Assembly: GCA_963971425.1 (NCBI GenBank)
Contig: OZ020523.1
Coordinates: 20,751,105 to 20,815,104, forward strand
DNA: 64,000 bases
Source: Bryoerythrophyllum caledonicum
Taxonomy: Eukaryota > Streptophyta > Bryopsida > Pottiales > Pottiaceae
Direction of reading: 5' to 3'
Of the stretch, positions 33,939 through 47,500 are shown piece by piece. A program made the position numbers and the translations under genes. The notes beneath the pieces are model-generated. The model was not told where the DNA came from. It did no database searches and saw only the letters and a program-made list of their open reading frames with translations. The first letter of the stretch is position 1, and each line of letters begins with the position of its first letter.

Positions 33939-35049
33939 CCTCTAGAAGACTAGAGTCCCCTCGGGGGACACTTTGAATTTCAATTGAGTCTCTCAATCTC
34001 AAATTTTTGCATGATTTCTTGAGATTTTTCATTGAATAGGCAAAATGTTTGTAACTTTTGAGATTTTTCATTGAATAGCTTTCTGCTACCATGATTTTTA
34101 GAAATTCGACTTACGGTTCAAAAGTTACAAACATTTTAAATAACATATACAAATAAATAGGGCAGCGGTTTAGTGTGCCATATAACAAATAGTGTAGCAA
34201 AACTCCAATTAATTCTTAATTCAATAGAAATTCTAAATTTGAGTTTTTGTCCATTCAAAAAATAAGAAAAAATTCTTCTTTCATGAAACCACAGTGAGAC
34301 AAAAAGGGCCACCACCACAATTTGTAAACACCTAATGCACACCCTTTACCTCATGCCTCGAAAATTGCACATGTCATTTCTTAAATTCTCCATTTTTCCC
34401 TGCCATTAAATTTCCAACCATGCTACATAATCTACCATAATATTCACTTCCAGAAATATTTTCAACAGCAGAAAACAATGGTCTTAGGTCCATAGCATCT
34501 AGCCTTGCAGTTTCAGTAAATCCTATGATACATGTATTGACAGAAATATGAAATCATGCACGGAATTTTGTGAACTTTATCCACAGCCATATGTCTTATT
34601 TTACTAAATTTAGACAAATGTATTTAACTCTCTTTCTTTTATTTCTCATCAACTACACAAAAATTTGAATTCTGGGGCTTACGGCTCACTGCTTTAGGCA
34701 AGCAATATAACGAGCTCCACACAAGGTACAACAGAAAGGGAATGGAAATCTTTGCATATACCATATAGATTTTTGAATTTCAACAATATGAGAAGGATAT
34801 GATATATGCAAAACTTGTTAGTGAATTGTTAACTTTCAGCACGTAGTTGCATTGCATGATTTTGAAGGACATCTTCTACCACTCTTCTACTTCTGAAATA
34901 TGGTGCACATGTGCCTAACATGATCCTTATTTGAGTTTAAATTAGAAAATCACTGCCCACAGTGCAAAACTATTGCCATAGAAGGTGGTCAAAGTTTGTT
35001 GAAGGTGTTCAATAAGTTTGGATGCTAAAACGTCACGATCCTGTAGGGG
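33939..35049. mobile_element. R2 dispersed repeat, copy 1
   Basis: Ends read cctctagaagac and ..tcctgtagggg, with TTAA directly outside both. Shared internal blocks with 60525-61341: 'cttacggttcaaaagttaca', 'cacatagttgcattgca' type, 'cttctacttct.aaa.ttggtgcaca' and 'gtcaaagtttgttgaaggtg'. Its ends resemble those of R1, so R2 is probably another non-autonomous DNA element of the same broad group. Non-coding. Confidence 0.6.
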
Positions 35050-35346
35050 TTAACCATATTGTGCAATTTATATACTTTTCCTATCCAATTAAAGGTCTAA
35101 AGGTATTTGTCTACATCCAAGCTCCCAAGCATTGTTGTTTTTTACCACTTTTAGAAGCTATGGGGTGTTGTCTATAAGCCAAGAAGCCTTTTCAATCTTA
35201 TTTTGCAATTTGATTGATTGTAATTTATGGCTAATAAGGTCTTTCTTCATTTTTGGTTTGAAGCCACATTTACAACATACCATTTTTCATTGTAGCTAGA
35301 GTAACAATATGAAACTTTTTTATGTACAATTTATAAATTCATTTAA

Positions 35347-36207
35347 CCCCTAAAGTCCCAAGGCATTTTCACTTCAAAAGCACTTCAAAAGTGCTCTATC
35401 TAGTGCAATGAGTACAAAAGGAAACAAAAACTTGTATTTCTACATTTAACCGTAGGATCTCAATAAAGACATATTATGTAACATACTCACAAAATTTCAT
35501 CAATGTTGAATGCACGGATTGAAAGATTATAGTGTCTGAATTAGAGCAAACGGTTCATTCTTCCATGGGTTGAGTGGATCAACATAATTTGACTTCACTT
35601 CTTGTCAAATTTCTGCACTACAAAAGGACTAAATTCATTACCATTATGTTAAACATGGTGTTAGTTCCTTGTATACTAATTTTTAGAGGTAGAGAAGGGG
35701 TGTAGCATATTTAAAACAATTGAGCAAGGTGTGAAGGTTCAAAGTTTGCTAATTCACATTTTAATTTTTGTGAGCTTGATATGTTTTAGAATAAGAATGC
35801 AAGCTGTCAAAAAGAAGGTTGACACCACCTCTTGTAGTAGAAAAAAATAAAAGTAAAAGTATAAAGATCTCTAAGTTTCATGTGGAAAAGAAGAGGTTTC
35901 TTTGGTACCTTTCTGGACAATGTGTGACAATGTGAGAAAATGTTTGACTTGGGTTAATGTGCTATTTTCACTAAAAAAAATGATTTCTTCTTGGCATTAT
36001 GAAAGGAAATTATATTATTTGCTAGTATTGATAATCTCACATTTGTTGAGTGTTCTATCAAAGGTTTTGGAGTTGCTCAAGGTGCCCGCTCTCGGGACGT
36101 TTTCTTTAAGATGGCATAACTTTAAAGAAATATGTTATAAATTGACACCATAGAAACCTGCCCAAACCTTCAAGAGTCCCATGATAGGACTCTTGGGAAT
36201 TTAGGGG
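35347..36207 (+). mobile_element. R1 dispersed repeat, apparently end to end
   Basis: Begins cccctaaagtcccaagg and ends gaatttagggg, 861 bp. It has the R1 landmarks in order: 'accgtaggatctcaataaag', 'cacggattgaaagattata', 'gttgagtggatcaaca', 'ggtacctttctggacaatg' and 'ctcaaggtgcccgctctcg'. There is no protein. Target duplication is not clean here. Confidence 0.65.
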
Positions 36208-36499
36208 AATAATCCTGGACCATGTGCTACATTTTTCAAATTTTGATCCAAAATTGTTGCATAGTTTGCCTACGAATCTTGAAAACACATCAAATTTGTT
36301 GTCAAATATTCAAAAATCTGAAAGAACATTTAATCATTCTAACTACAAATCACCAAAAAAGGGATTGTGGCTTCTTGACCCACAAAAGGGATTTGTTTCA
36401 GATGATCAATTATAAAAACCAAAATTTGTATAAGATTTCCACCATTATAAGAAAAACATTATAATGAGATCTCTTATTTTAATGAGGAAATGAAATTTG

Positions 36500-39219
36500 T
36501 TTTGTTCAACTTGCTGAAAAAAGGTGAGAACTTTGACTTGTCTTGGTGTGAAAATTTTACACTATGGAAGGATTTTCATTGACAGTCTCAAATAAAATAA
36601 TGTAACTTACTTGTATTAAAATTCTCATATTTAACAAAAGATCATAGCAAAACAAATCGAAGTTACCTAAATTGCTTGCCTTTGGTAATTTTTAAAAAGA
36701 TGACATAATTTTTCTATGGGTCTATAAGAAGATAGTACATATCCTCAACGCTATTGTCTGCTTGCATCTTTGTGAGAAAATTCAAGCATTGGAAATATAA
36801 ATTGCAATCATAGGAACGTACCCAAGATTTACAAAAGTCCACCTCAAGACTTTTGGTCCTTACGACTTAACCCTTAGTTCCCAGGTCATGTTTCTCCAAA
36901 ACCAAGATATGTGCTGATTTTCTTCTTTGAACTAACTTTGATGGAGATAGAATGCCTAATTTTAGTATCCAACCTTACAAAATTGAACTCAACCCATGGC
37001 CTAAACTTTGGGGAAAACTTGCACAACATCCAATGGTTAATGGAATAGATTATAGTGTTTAAAGCTACCGTATATTTGTTATGCAAATCGTGGATTTTGG
37101 AGGGTATACTTTTGAGCTTTATGCATCAACAGACTTTTGCAAGAATTTTAGTATTTTGAACAAAAAGAGGTTCACATGTGCACCGGGTTCATAGCTTTGC
37201 ATTGACATATCATACTTGAAGAAAAGATTTATACATGATTACTGATGATTTTCTTACTTTTGTCCACTTGATTGTATACAAAAATGTTCCAAACTCATTC
37301 GAATGAGAAGATTTGTATGCAATGAGAGAGATCAACAATCACAAAACAATGAAGAAGCTCTTAAAGACAAATTTCAATCAAAATTTAAGACCAAAATCAT
37401 CTTCAAGCATGTGTATGAAATACAACATAGTTTTCAGCATGGTATTCATTGTACTTTTGGGTATTTGGTGTATTTTGTGTTGTATTCCTAGCTTTTCCAT
37501 GAGTTCTATAACTCCAAATCATGATTTGATTTTTGGAGAGTGTTCATGTAATGTGTGTGCAAATCTGAACTTGATATTTCACAACCTAATTCCTCATGGA
37601 TTTCATGCAAATTGAGGTTTAACACCTCCAGAGTCCCATTTTGGGTCTTTTGGGCACCAAAGGGTTCCATGTCCTTTGTATGAAATGACGAGGTTAAGAA
37701 TTTTGACATTGTGTACAACATCGTCCGCTTCTTGATTTTAATACATGGTTGTCCAATATTCAATTTGAAGAAATCTTAATCGACCTACACATATTTACAA
37801 AATTATTTTGTTGTGCCTTTTACAACATTAGCGCCTAAGTATCAACCGGGTATTATAGTTTATCAAACTAATATCATATAGATAATAGACGAGAAGTGTA
37901 CATTATGCATGTTGCTATTTGGTTTGAGATTAGCAACACCTCAATAAGGTGAAGAATGTTGATGAACCCACTTACATTAAAAGAGAATAGACCTTGAGTT
38001 CCTCCTCAGCTTCTAGACATCTTCTTAGAGATTTGCACTTCATTGTTAAACCTTTATATTTGAAAATATTGCTTTTTATATTCATTTGCTCATTTAAAGT
38101 GAAAAAGGTGGGATCCGCATACCTCTTCGGACTCAAATAAGGTTTCAGCTTATTTAACGTCTTAACCTTAGAGTTCTTTTAAGACAACCAAAACTTCTTG
38201 GCAACCATCACAAAATAAGCCCAATATAATTTGCGACGCACTAGTCCAATGGGTATACCAACTATGGTAGGTATAGTATAGGGTGTGGCTTGATATTTAT
38301 TGTCACTTGCTTCACTTTGTAGCTCATTCTAAATGTTAAAAAACTGAGGTGTGAAGAAACCTTACACTAGAAAGACACATGTAACTTTTTTTCTACTTCA
38401 AAAATTTACTAAATTTGACAAGTGGAGATTTAGAACATTCATTAACAAGTAATAATATTTTCACACATTGTATGTGAACCAAGAGTGATAATTGTTGATA
38501 AAGAAAAACAATACATTGATCCATTTAATTAACGATACACAAACGGAAATACAGACATTATTGGGTGCCACCTTGAGTGTACACATGAGACAACGTCAAT
38601 GTCAAAGCATCGTTCACAATTTTTTGGAATGACAACTTGTTTGAATAAAATAACATTATTTGGCATCTTCCATGTATAAATTCTCATAAATCAAATTATA
38701 GATTACATAGATAGGTTCAATTCTTTTAAAGAACAAATGAAAAAAAATCTATTTGTGATATTTATAGACAATATTTTGGTATTTGAAATGCAATTTAACA
38801 CTACAATATTTTATAGAAGTGCAATTTATAAATACTATAAATAATAATAATGATCATTATCTTGTATTTCAACATTATTTAGCAAGCCTAGTCAAGTTCG
38901 GATACCTACACTTACTAATGTCCAAGGATTTCTAAGACCACTCTATTGCTATATGGTAAATCCTAAAATTTAAATAGTATTGAAATAGGAAGTCTTCAAT
39001 CCCTTATTTAACATTTATTTCTATTATCACTTGAAGGACCATGACTATGTTGATAAAATATAAACTTCAAAACTACTATCTGATTGGTGCAAATTTAAAA
39101 CTTTCACAAGTAATGATATTTTTCTACTTTACATCATAGGATCTTATTGAATCTATTATTAGAAGAAGACACAAGTTTTTTCTTACATAATATACTTGAC
39201 TACAATCTATATGATGTCA
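36500..39219. other. Non-coding flank, copy B
   Basis: Counterpart of 1-2899; no gene seen. Confidence 0.55.
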
Positions 39220-39808
39220 GGTAGAGGCACCCAATTCCAATTGGCCACCCAATTCCAATTGGCCATCCAATTCGGATCAGTAGAATATGTATGACATGGT
39301 GCATGAAAACGGCAAATGCATGAAATGGTGCATGAAAATGGCAAATGCATGAAATGGTGCATGAAGTGACCCAAAATCGATAACTCAAAATCTGAAAACA
39401 CCAGTCATTATTGGCATTGGGTCATGATGTGTGCAATTCTGGGTTGCTCCACCTCAATTAAGCTCTCATTGGTGGCATTGCCTCGAAAGTCAAACAAGGC
39501 CGATCGGCATTGGATACCCTCCATGAGTTGGTCATCCATAGCATGTCTTCTCTCTTTTACTCACTCTCACTTGTTGGCATTGGACAAAAGAGGGCACTAA
39601 ATCTCACCTACTCTACAGTTTGATTAAGGGCTATGGTGGTTTATGGGCTTTTAAATTCTATTTCAATTCCAAATCTTTGATATTAAATTTGATTTTTTTT
39701 TGTTGAGTTTCATATCTAATTCCGCATCTTTCTAAATAACTTTTTTTGACATAGAATGTCATTTGAGTCCCCAACTGGCTTAAGTGATCGAAATTGGATG
39801 CCTCTACC
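39220..39808. mobile_element. MITE with GGTAGAGGCACCCAATTCC ends, copy B
   Basis: Same insertion as 2900-3442. Here the 'gcatgaaa..ggcaaatgcat' block and the 'aattggccacccaattcc' end block are each present in an extra tandem copy, so the element grew by local duplication after the segments separated. Confidence 0.65.
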
Positions 39809-40435
39809 TTAATTTAAGTATGCACAAATTTAAGTACATCAAAATTATTAGGCATATTCAAAATAATCAAGATCAATAAGGGATCCAAAATCTAATAAAA
39901 TATTTGTTGTTGTTTTGAAATCCAAAACGAAATCATAAATCAAAGACTATAGAAGACGATTTTTTTTGGAAGTAGAGAGGGAAAAGAAGCAAAATCTCAA
40001 AGTTTAGTATCTATGAATTTAAAAGACCAAAAAATATTTGCTTGATGCCCAAAAACTTTGACTCTTCTTGGAGTGAAGTTTTTGGAAGTTTCTATTTATT
40101 TGTTTATTTGTAAAATCTAAGAGAACATTGTATTAGATAAGTGCATATAAAATCTAAAAAGATATGTGAGTAACTTGGTATAACTACTTGAGAAGTTGCT
40201 TTAGATAGCACAATATCTTCATCGAATGTCAGTTTTATGAAAATTTAGACTCCCATGAATCTCCTACAATTTCTCTTCTTTAATAAAAATAACCTCATTT
40301 CTTTGTTGAATATGGACATCACAAGAACGAGCCTAGATTCTCATTAAGCCCATTGTGAACACTTGGTCCTCTAGCAATGAACTTGAAAAAAAATTCCTCA
40401 AAATATGAAATCACCAAATCTGAAATAGAAATCAG

Positions 40436-41030
40436 GTATGGATAGACAAAGTGGTAAAAGTACTTTGTCGAGCAAGGTACCAAAATTCTTCTTTTCCGCA
40501 CAAAACTTAGAGGTCCTTATATTTTTTTGACTTTATTTTTTCTACTACAAGAAGTAGTGTAAACCTTCGTATTGACCATTTGGATTCTCATTCTCAATCA
40601 TATTTCGTCTACAAAAAATTAAAACGTAAATTGGCAGTTTTTGAACCTCCATTCCTTGCACAACTGTTTTGAATATGCTACATCCGTTATTTACTTCTAA
40701 AATTTGGTGTACAAGACAACAACATCAAGATTAACATGATGGTAACGTTCTTAGACCTTGTGTAGTGCAAAAACTTGACACCAAGTGAAGTCAAAGTCAG
40801 ATGATCCTCTCAACGCAGAGACGGAAATGAACCGTATTCTCTACTTCAAATACTATAATATTTCAATCCGTGCAATCAAAGTTTATAAGATTTTGTGAGG
40901 ACATTACTAAACAAGTACTCATTGAGATCCTGCGGTTAGATGTAAAGATAGAAGTTTTAAACTCCCTCCTTACTCATTGCACCAGAGCGAGCAATTTTGA
41001 AGTGTTTTTGGTGTGAAAACGCCTTTAGGA
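40436..41030 (-). mobile_element. R1 dispersed repeat, reverse, copy B
   Basis: Counterpart of 4085-4677 with the same landmarks; the CCCCTAA-type end is degraded here ('gcctttaggag'). Confidence 0.55.
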
Positions 41031-41399
41031 GTTAAGGAAGTTAGTATGTGGGTAGTGGAGATATTATGGTTTTTAAACTATTATTCTACTGGAAATAGGT
41101 TTAAAGGAGGACACTTGTTTCTTCAAGAGTTGTTTTGTACAAACTTGGTTCAAGCTTATTAAATGAGGTTTATTCATACCTAAATTTTAAGATATACATA
41201 ACATTCTAAAACCAATGCTAGGTCGGCCTCGCATATAGGAATCAAATACAAGAATGATTCTAAAATTTCATATGAACCATTACAAACCAAAATAGAAGAG
41301 GTTACTGAAAATGAAGCAAGTGGCCATCAAAGGAAAGAATTAGATGTGTGTTACTAAAGGAGTGTGCATGGCCCATAAGAAAATAAATTAAAGGCTCTT

Positions 41400-42060
41400 C
41401 AGACTCAATGATGATTTCATAAACTCAAGAGGCCACCGGAACATTGGTGCTAGAATGTTGTGTAGGCTTATCTATTTCTAATCACTCACGAAATCAAAAC
41501 TTGGTACTGTTGTAATTAAAATAAAATCTATAGAATATTGTTGTACATTGAAATCAATAATCTTTGTATCTTTTAGTTAGATATAGCACAAAATATTGAT
41601 TACAATTAAAGTGAGTGAGGAATAGTGCAATTTGATTATAAATAGGCAATTCACTTGGAGATAGGACAATTTGATTAGAAGTAGAGAGGTGATAATATTT
41701 CTTGTCGAGCAAGTTCAGAGAAGATTTGAGAAGCAATGTGCACATGAAATATGCCAAGGAATCAATTGCATTTGGAAAATGTGTACGATGGCAAATGAAA
41801 ACAAATCATACATTGAAGAAGCATACAAACTTAATGCATTACCACATGAAAACAAATTTCATTGCTTCTTCAAGATAAAGACCAACAACTTTTGCACTTG
41901 GCATGATGACTATTCACATAATTTTCTCAAGAACAAAGAGCTATCAATGGTTATCAGAGTTATCAAGTCACGTGAGATTGTCCAAAACTTGCATGCTTTG
42001 TCATCACATATGTTATGCATTTTGTGAACGTCCCATATATCATAGCAAGGTAATATGCTC
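41400..42060 (-). pseudogene. Old duplicate of the ankyrin gene's 3' flank, copy B
   Basis: Counterpart of 5040-6060. A plus-strand frame (41671-42027, 118 codons) is open here but is longer than and differs from its copy-A partner, so conservation of a protein is not supported. Confidence 0.45.
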
Positions 42061-42114
42061 TAGAATTGTCGACAATTAACACCTAATTTAGTGGGTATAA
42101 TGTTTAGAAAATAC

Positions 42115-42850
42115 TCTGAACTCCTACAGTTCCTTGACAATTTCATTCCAAAAACACTTCAAAACTATTGATTCCAATGCAAATAGTGGAGAAGAAAATG
42201 AAAACATTTAATCATAATTCTAACTGTAGGATCTTTGTAAAAACTTCTTGAAAAAGTTCATGCTCACAAAATTTTATAAACTTTGAGCGCACGGATTGAA
42301 AGATTATAGTATGTAAATTTCATTTTCTTCCTTGCATCGGGAGGATCAACTGACTTTGATTGCACTTGGTGTCAATTATTTGCACTTCACAAGGTCTAAA
42401 TTCCTTACCACCATGTTAAACATGATAAAAGCTCCTTGGGCACCAATTTATAGAGGTAAGAAAAGGGTGTAGCATATTGCAAAATATTGTGCAAGGAGTG
42501 GAGGTTCAAAAAATGTCGTTCCACATTTTATTTTGTTGTAAATAAAATATGTGCTAGACTTATAATTCAAATAATCAAAAAAACATTTTTCACAACATCT
42601 TGAAGTAAAATAGATAAGTAAAAAAATACATAGATCTTTAGTTTCATTGGAGAGAAGAAAAAGCGTTTTTGGTACCTGCCCAACAAAGTGTGGAAATATT
42701 TGACTTAGGTTAAAATGCTTTTCTACATTAAAGACAATAATTTGGAAAAAAAAAATATCAAAGAAAACTATTATTCATCTATACAAAATTTTTTAATGCC
42801 AATAGAAACTTGTAGCAAAATTTTTGAAGTTGCCTAGAGTCCTCAATTTT
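42115..42850 (+). mobile_element. R1 dispersed repeat, forward, copy B (no MITE)
   Basis: Counterpart of 6105-7070 without the Stowaway-like insertion; the unoccupied target reads 'gcaaaatattgtgcaa' near 42480. Confidence 0.65.
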
Positions 42851-43269
42851 GCATCTTGGATAGCATTTTTTTTTCTAAAAGTATGTCGTGAAAAATAAAA
42901 TAAAATAGAATAGAATAATAAAATATATATACTTTCATAAAGCTACTACAATGTTGCATCTTTGTAAAAGTTTGAGAAATTGAGGATCAAAATTGAGCAG
43001 ACAAGAACTTGCCCAAAATGGGAAACGGTTCTCTTAGCAAAAATGGTCCTTTAGGGATTAATTTTGATTTTCTAGCCACAACTCAAGACAAAGCACATTA
43101 CTTCTATCAATAATTACTAAACTAGAATGCTCAAGTAGTCAAGGTTGTGCAAAAGATATACACAATACAAGATAATTGAGACTTTTCATTTGCTACAACC
43201 AACTTGTTTGAAGTTTGAGGCCCGAAGGAAAGCCAAGCCAATAGGAGTACAAAAAACATTGAAAAGAAA

Positions 43270-43925
43270 AGATATGACATTCACTTTCTATTTTCATTGT
43301 TGTTTGACTTTTGGTCATCAAGCACTTTACATTCTTCTGATATTCTTAAAGAATCGGCATTGTCTACAAGTCGATATGCAATTTTAAACAAATATAAAGG
43401 CACCACGGCCTTGGTGTAGTGGTTTGGGTCATGGCACACCGGTGAGGTAGTTGTGAGTTCAAGTCCTATTGCCGGCATGGTGCCTACCACCATAGTCCAC
43501 CCAATTATGTTGGGGGGTCCCAAGGCCGCGTTGTGTGCAGACCCACAAAGCCCTTGGGGGAGATGACATGTCGGTTGTCTCTAAGGCAATTAGTATAGGG
43601 AAGCACTTAGTGTAGAAAAGTGTTTATCCTCGAGAGGGGGGAGTAGTTCTATTCCACTAGCCTATGTCCCGTGGCCATATGCATAGTGAAGAAAATAAAC
43701 AAGCACTATATTCACGCCGGTCTCCTCTGGAGATTGGAGTTCTTCTTCTTCTTAAATAAATACATGTCATCTACATCTCTTCTTTCCAGGAATGATATCT
43801 TAAAACAAAGAATTGCTAGGCATGCCAAAATCAAGGCTATCAGAAGATAGACTAAAAGAACAAGAGGTATTATTATCATCCAAAGACATTTTGCCAAATT
43901 GAAATATACCACTCTTGAGGCTCAA
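43270..43925 (-). pseudogene. Relic of an ankyrin/PGG C-terminal exon, copy B, split by a SINE
   Basis: Counterpart of 7500-7790. The hydrophobic part (IPLVLLVYLLIALILACLA, then ISFLERR) is at 43758-43915 and the tail (AYRLVDNADSLRI) at 43270-43394, with the SINE between. Here the tail codon is CGA where copy A has TGA. Confidence 0.6.
43395..43757 (+). mobile_element. tRNA-derived SINE
   Basis: 363 bp, plus strand. The tRNA-like head runs from GGCACCA (43399-43405) to TGGTGCC (43478-43484), which still pair as a 7-bp acceptor-like stem. The A box TGGTGTAGTGG is at 43412-43422 and the B box GAGTTCAAGTCC at 43455-43466; together they form an internal RNA polymerase III promoter. The 3' half matches the LINE 3' UTRs in this window and ends in TTCTTCTTCTTCTT. 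It is flanked by AAATA on both sides (43390-43394 and 43758-43762). The empty site exists in copy A ('gcaaatacatgtcatc', near 7612). Confidence 0.92.
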
Positions 43926-43975
43926 TAGTGATTCCGAAAAGCCCTAAGCACTGGTGCTAAAGTGTTATGTAGCTT

Positions 43976-44085
43976 CATCCATTTATGTTCAATTTATGAT
44001 CATGATCCATTTATAATCCATTTATGATCCATTTATGATCAATTTATGATCATGATCCATTTATGATCCATTTATAATCATGACC
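43976..44085. repeat. Minisatellite 'atgatccatttat'
   Basis: About seven imperfect units of 'atccatttatgatc' type, present only in copy B. Copy A has one or two units (near 7838). Confidence 0.8.
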
Positions 44086-44536
44086 TCAAAACTTGGTTTT
44101 GTTCTTATTGAAAAATAGTTTGTAGAATATCACATTGAAATCAATCATGTTATTATCTTTTAGTTAGACTTTTCAATTATATATTTAACAATTACAGGTA
44201 GTCTAAGAACTTGAAATAGAGAAATTGAATTGGAAATACAACAATTTGATTGGAAACAGAGAGGCAATTAGAAATTGTTTGTAAACCAAGTTGAGAGAAG
44301 ATTTGATAAACTAATCTTGCAATGTGCACATGCTCAAGTACACTAAGATTGATATTGAATGTTAACTGCACTAATCAAGAGTAAAAACTTATAGCATTAA
44401 TAAATTAACACAATATATCAATTATAGGGTATAAGAGTGTAAGTCAAAACTTGCATGCCTTATCATCAGAGATTTCATGCATTTTATATATCATGCATGT
44501 CATAGCAAGATAAAATGTATATCTCAACGAAGAAGT

Positions 44537-47500
44537 TTACATTCCTCTCACATCCCTAATAGCCTCAAAAATCTCGTTAAGTCTGTCACTAATAAGTCCA
44601 TCAAAATCAACTCTTCTAAACAATGGTATCTTAGAGCACAACAATTCTAGGCATGTAAAAATCAAGACTAAAACAAAGCAACCCCCCATACAAACTAAAA
44701 GAAAAGGACGCCCTATCATCGACCATAGACATTTCGGAATATTCTTGCTGAAACTAAATTGATAAATATTACGAACTATTTGATTCTTGTAAAATACAAG
44801 TCTCGCCAATCGAATGAGGAATCCACTAATTCCAAGGAGGCAAAAGAACCACCCTATGATAGATGGGCTGAAAAGAAGATCAGACCCATCAAACGAATGC
44901 TCATTCTGAATTGCCACAATGGAAGCCATTGCATATGAGATGATGATTGATCCAATTGCAATTTGCAGGAGACATAAGGACAATGATATCACATGCTTAG
45001 CTCGATTGAGCTCACTTATTACTCCCTCTTGAGGCATGGGAAGGGATGATACCACCGCAAACATCACAGAGGCCATGGCAAGATAAAATGCCACAGAATT
45101 GCTCACCATGAACACCTTAATAAGTGGCTCGTTTGTTTTCACAAATCCTGTTTTGTCATCAAAGCTCAAAGGAGGTTGCAAAGGTCCAACATATGATGTG
45201 GCGGCCACCAATGTTCCCACTACAGAAAGCGCATTGCCTGCTTGACCCAACGCAAGTTTTTTATCTGTAGAGTCTTTCACCACCGTGTCATACCACCAAC
45301 TTTGATAAGTTGCATCAATAGTTGGACCAATAGTTGGTACCTTATTGTCATTGTCGGTTTGTCCCAAGTCAACACCAGCTTGTATTAACATCAATATACA
45401 TGCTTTCCTTTCCACATTAGACCTTTCATTTGATGAAATGTCTAGGATATTGCCACTCGAAGCATGCGTGTCATTGGAGCTGTTTGTTTGCACAATGTTA
45501 GCGCCCTTGAGATTTTCACCACAAGTGGATGATGAAGGATGTGGTCTATTAATTGAATAACTCCCTATCAATTTCATTCTTACATCAATAACATCTTCGA
45601 CCGCTAAAGAACAATATCCAAGGAGTTGAGACAACAATATTGTTGGATCTGCAGCATGATGGAGCAATGATCTTCCATTTGAGTCGGTAATCATAGGATC
45701 ATGGTTTATCTCCAACAATGATTGCAAGCATGTTTGATTTCCAGTTGATGCAGCAAGGAAGAGCATTGAGTTGAATGCATCGTGGTCTCTTTTCATCACA
45801 TTTGATAAATCTTTCTGCAAAACATGATACATGTAAAAATGAATGACAAACAATTCGAAGTAGAAAAGCCTCAAGTCAGTTAAACAATGTGTAATGTAGA
45901 ACCTTGTATATTGAATACAAAAAGATTTCATTAGAAATGTTAGTCAACATCAAAAACTGTAAGTATCAATATCAAAACTATTAGACCATTGTCATACTAG
46001 TCACAAACTTCATGTGTGTGAGTTCCAATGAAAATCAACATGGTGCTATATGACAAATTGTTCCTATAATAAGTTAAACTTGTACTTAAATTAAAATATT
46101 GCGTACGTCCAAGATGACTAAGTTTACATTTATAGAATTCAACTTTTTTGTAAGATACCAAGGCACTAATGATGAAATAGATTCATATAACTTAAAAAAT
46201 CTAGTGTGAAATTATGAATACAAAATGTAAACCTTATCATAATTTTCTATAATTAATGTTACAAAATAAACAATCATTTAAAATCAAATTTCTTGACATG
46301 ACTATCTGGTTTCACCTACTTATCTCCATGCAAGTCTAACATGTACTATTATTTGATTATTATATCTCCCCAATAATAATTCCTATACAAATGAATAGAA
46401 TTATGATGATTGAAATTTTGGCCTTTCAATGTATACATATATACCGAAAATACGTGAAAAACAAAATAGAAAGAAAAAAAGACCAAATATACTTCACAAA
46501 CATACCTTTTCAAGAAATTTAGACCATATTTCTTGAACAATAACCTTTTGCTTCAAAAGATATGCAACTTGATAATATAAGAAATTTGATACTTCCGAGG
46601 ATTCAAATTTCTCATATTCGAAGTTGACTGTGAAATAAGTCCACGGATGAAGTATGATATTGTGTTGTAAAAAGTTTCTTGTGAGAATTGTGTCAATAAT
46701 TCTTTTTCCTCTTGGATTTTCTACAATTTGAATCCACTCTTTGAAGCATTCATGATTGAAAATCTGATAAGACATCAATTGGGTCATGATATGAACAAAT
46801 GTCGGGAACAAAAATTTGCTTCATTAACCTTTATAGAATATTAACAGACACTAAGGCATCCTGAAGGCTTGATGATTTGTCAATAGAAATGATTTTCCAC
46901 GTTTGTAAACTATCACAAACAAGTACTTCTATCATACAATCAACAAATTTAATAAATAATGATAATCTTTCAACTAAATACAAAAGATTACAAAATGAGG
47001 CTTGACAAATGATTCAAAAGATATCAAAGGATATAGTCATATACCTCATTAAAAGGCCATCCTGGGACCATGTCATCATTGTAGTGATTCATCAGTATAT
47101 GAAAAGGGGTTCGTCCCTTTCCATCCCATGTTTGAAGTAATTTGGGAGCATCATACGGATGTTGCACTATATAAAGTGCCATCTTCTGCAAAAAATCTTT
47201 GAACTTAAGAGGATTTTTACAAGCATAGTGAAATCTCAACCAAGCCTTTCGTGATGAATCTTCAAAACTGAAATCCACATCTTCCTGAAATTCTTTATCA
47301 AGTGCCGGCGTCCAATTCTTTGCAAAAAAGTAACTCATCCGTGAAGGCATGGTTGTATTGGCATTAATTGGGATTCCGTACTCTTCATCTAAAATCATGG
47401 TCTCAACATAACGACCCATAAGAGCTCTTGTACATTCATCCGAAAGCTCTCCACGTGCAAATATTTCTACCATGCTCTCTAATGAATTTCCCTTCCGTTC

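Noticed and set aside
33939-35049. piggyBac-type element because TTAA flanks R2 copy 1
   Set aside because: The other R2 copy does not show TTAA on both sides, and the related R1 has a TAA duplication, so the flank may be coincidence.
43399-43484. Functional tRNA gene
   Set aside because: The pairing acceptor-like ends and A/B boxes belong to a SINE head. It is longer than a tRNA, the cloverleaf is not complete, and it continues into a LINE-derived tail with flanking target duplication.
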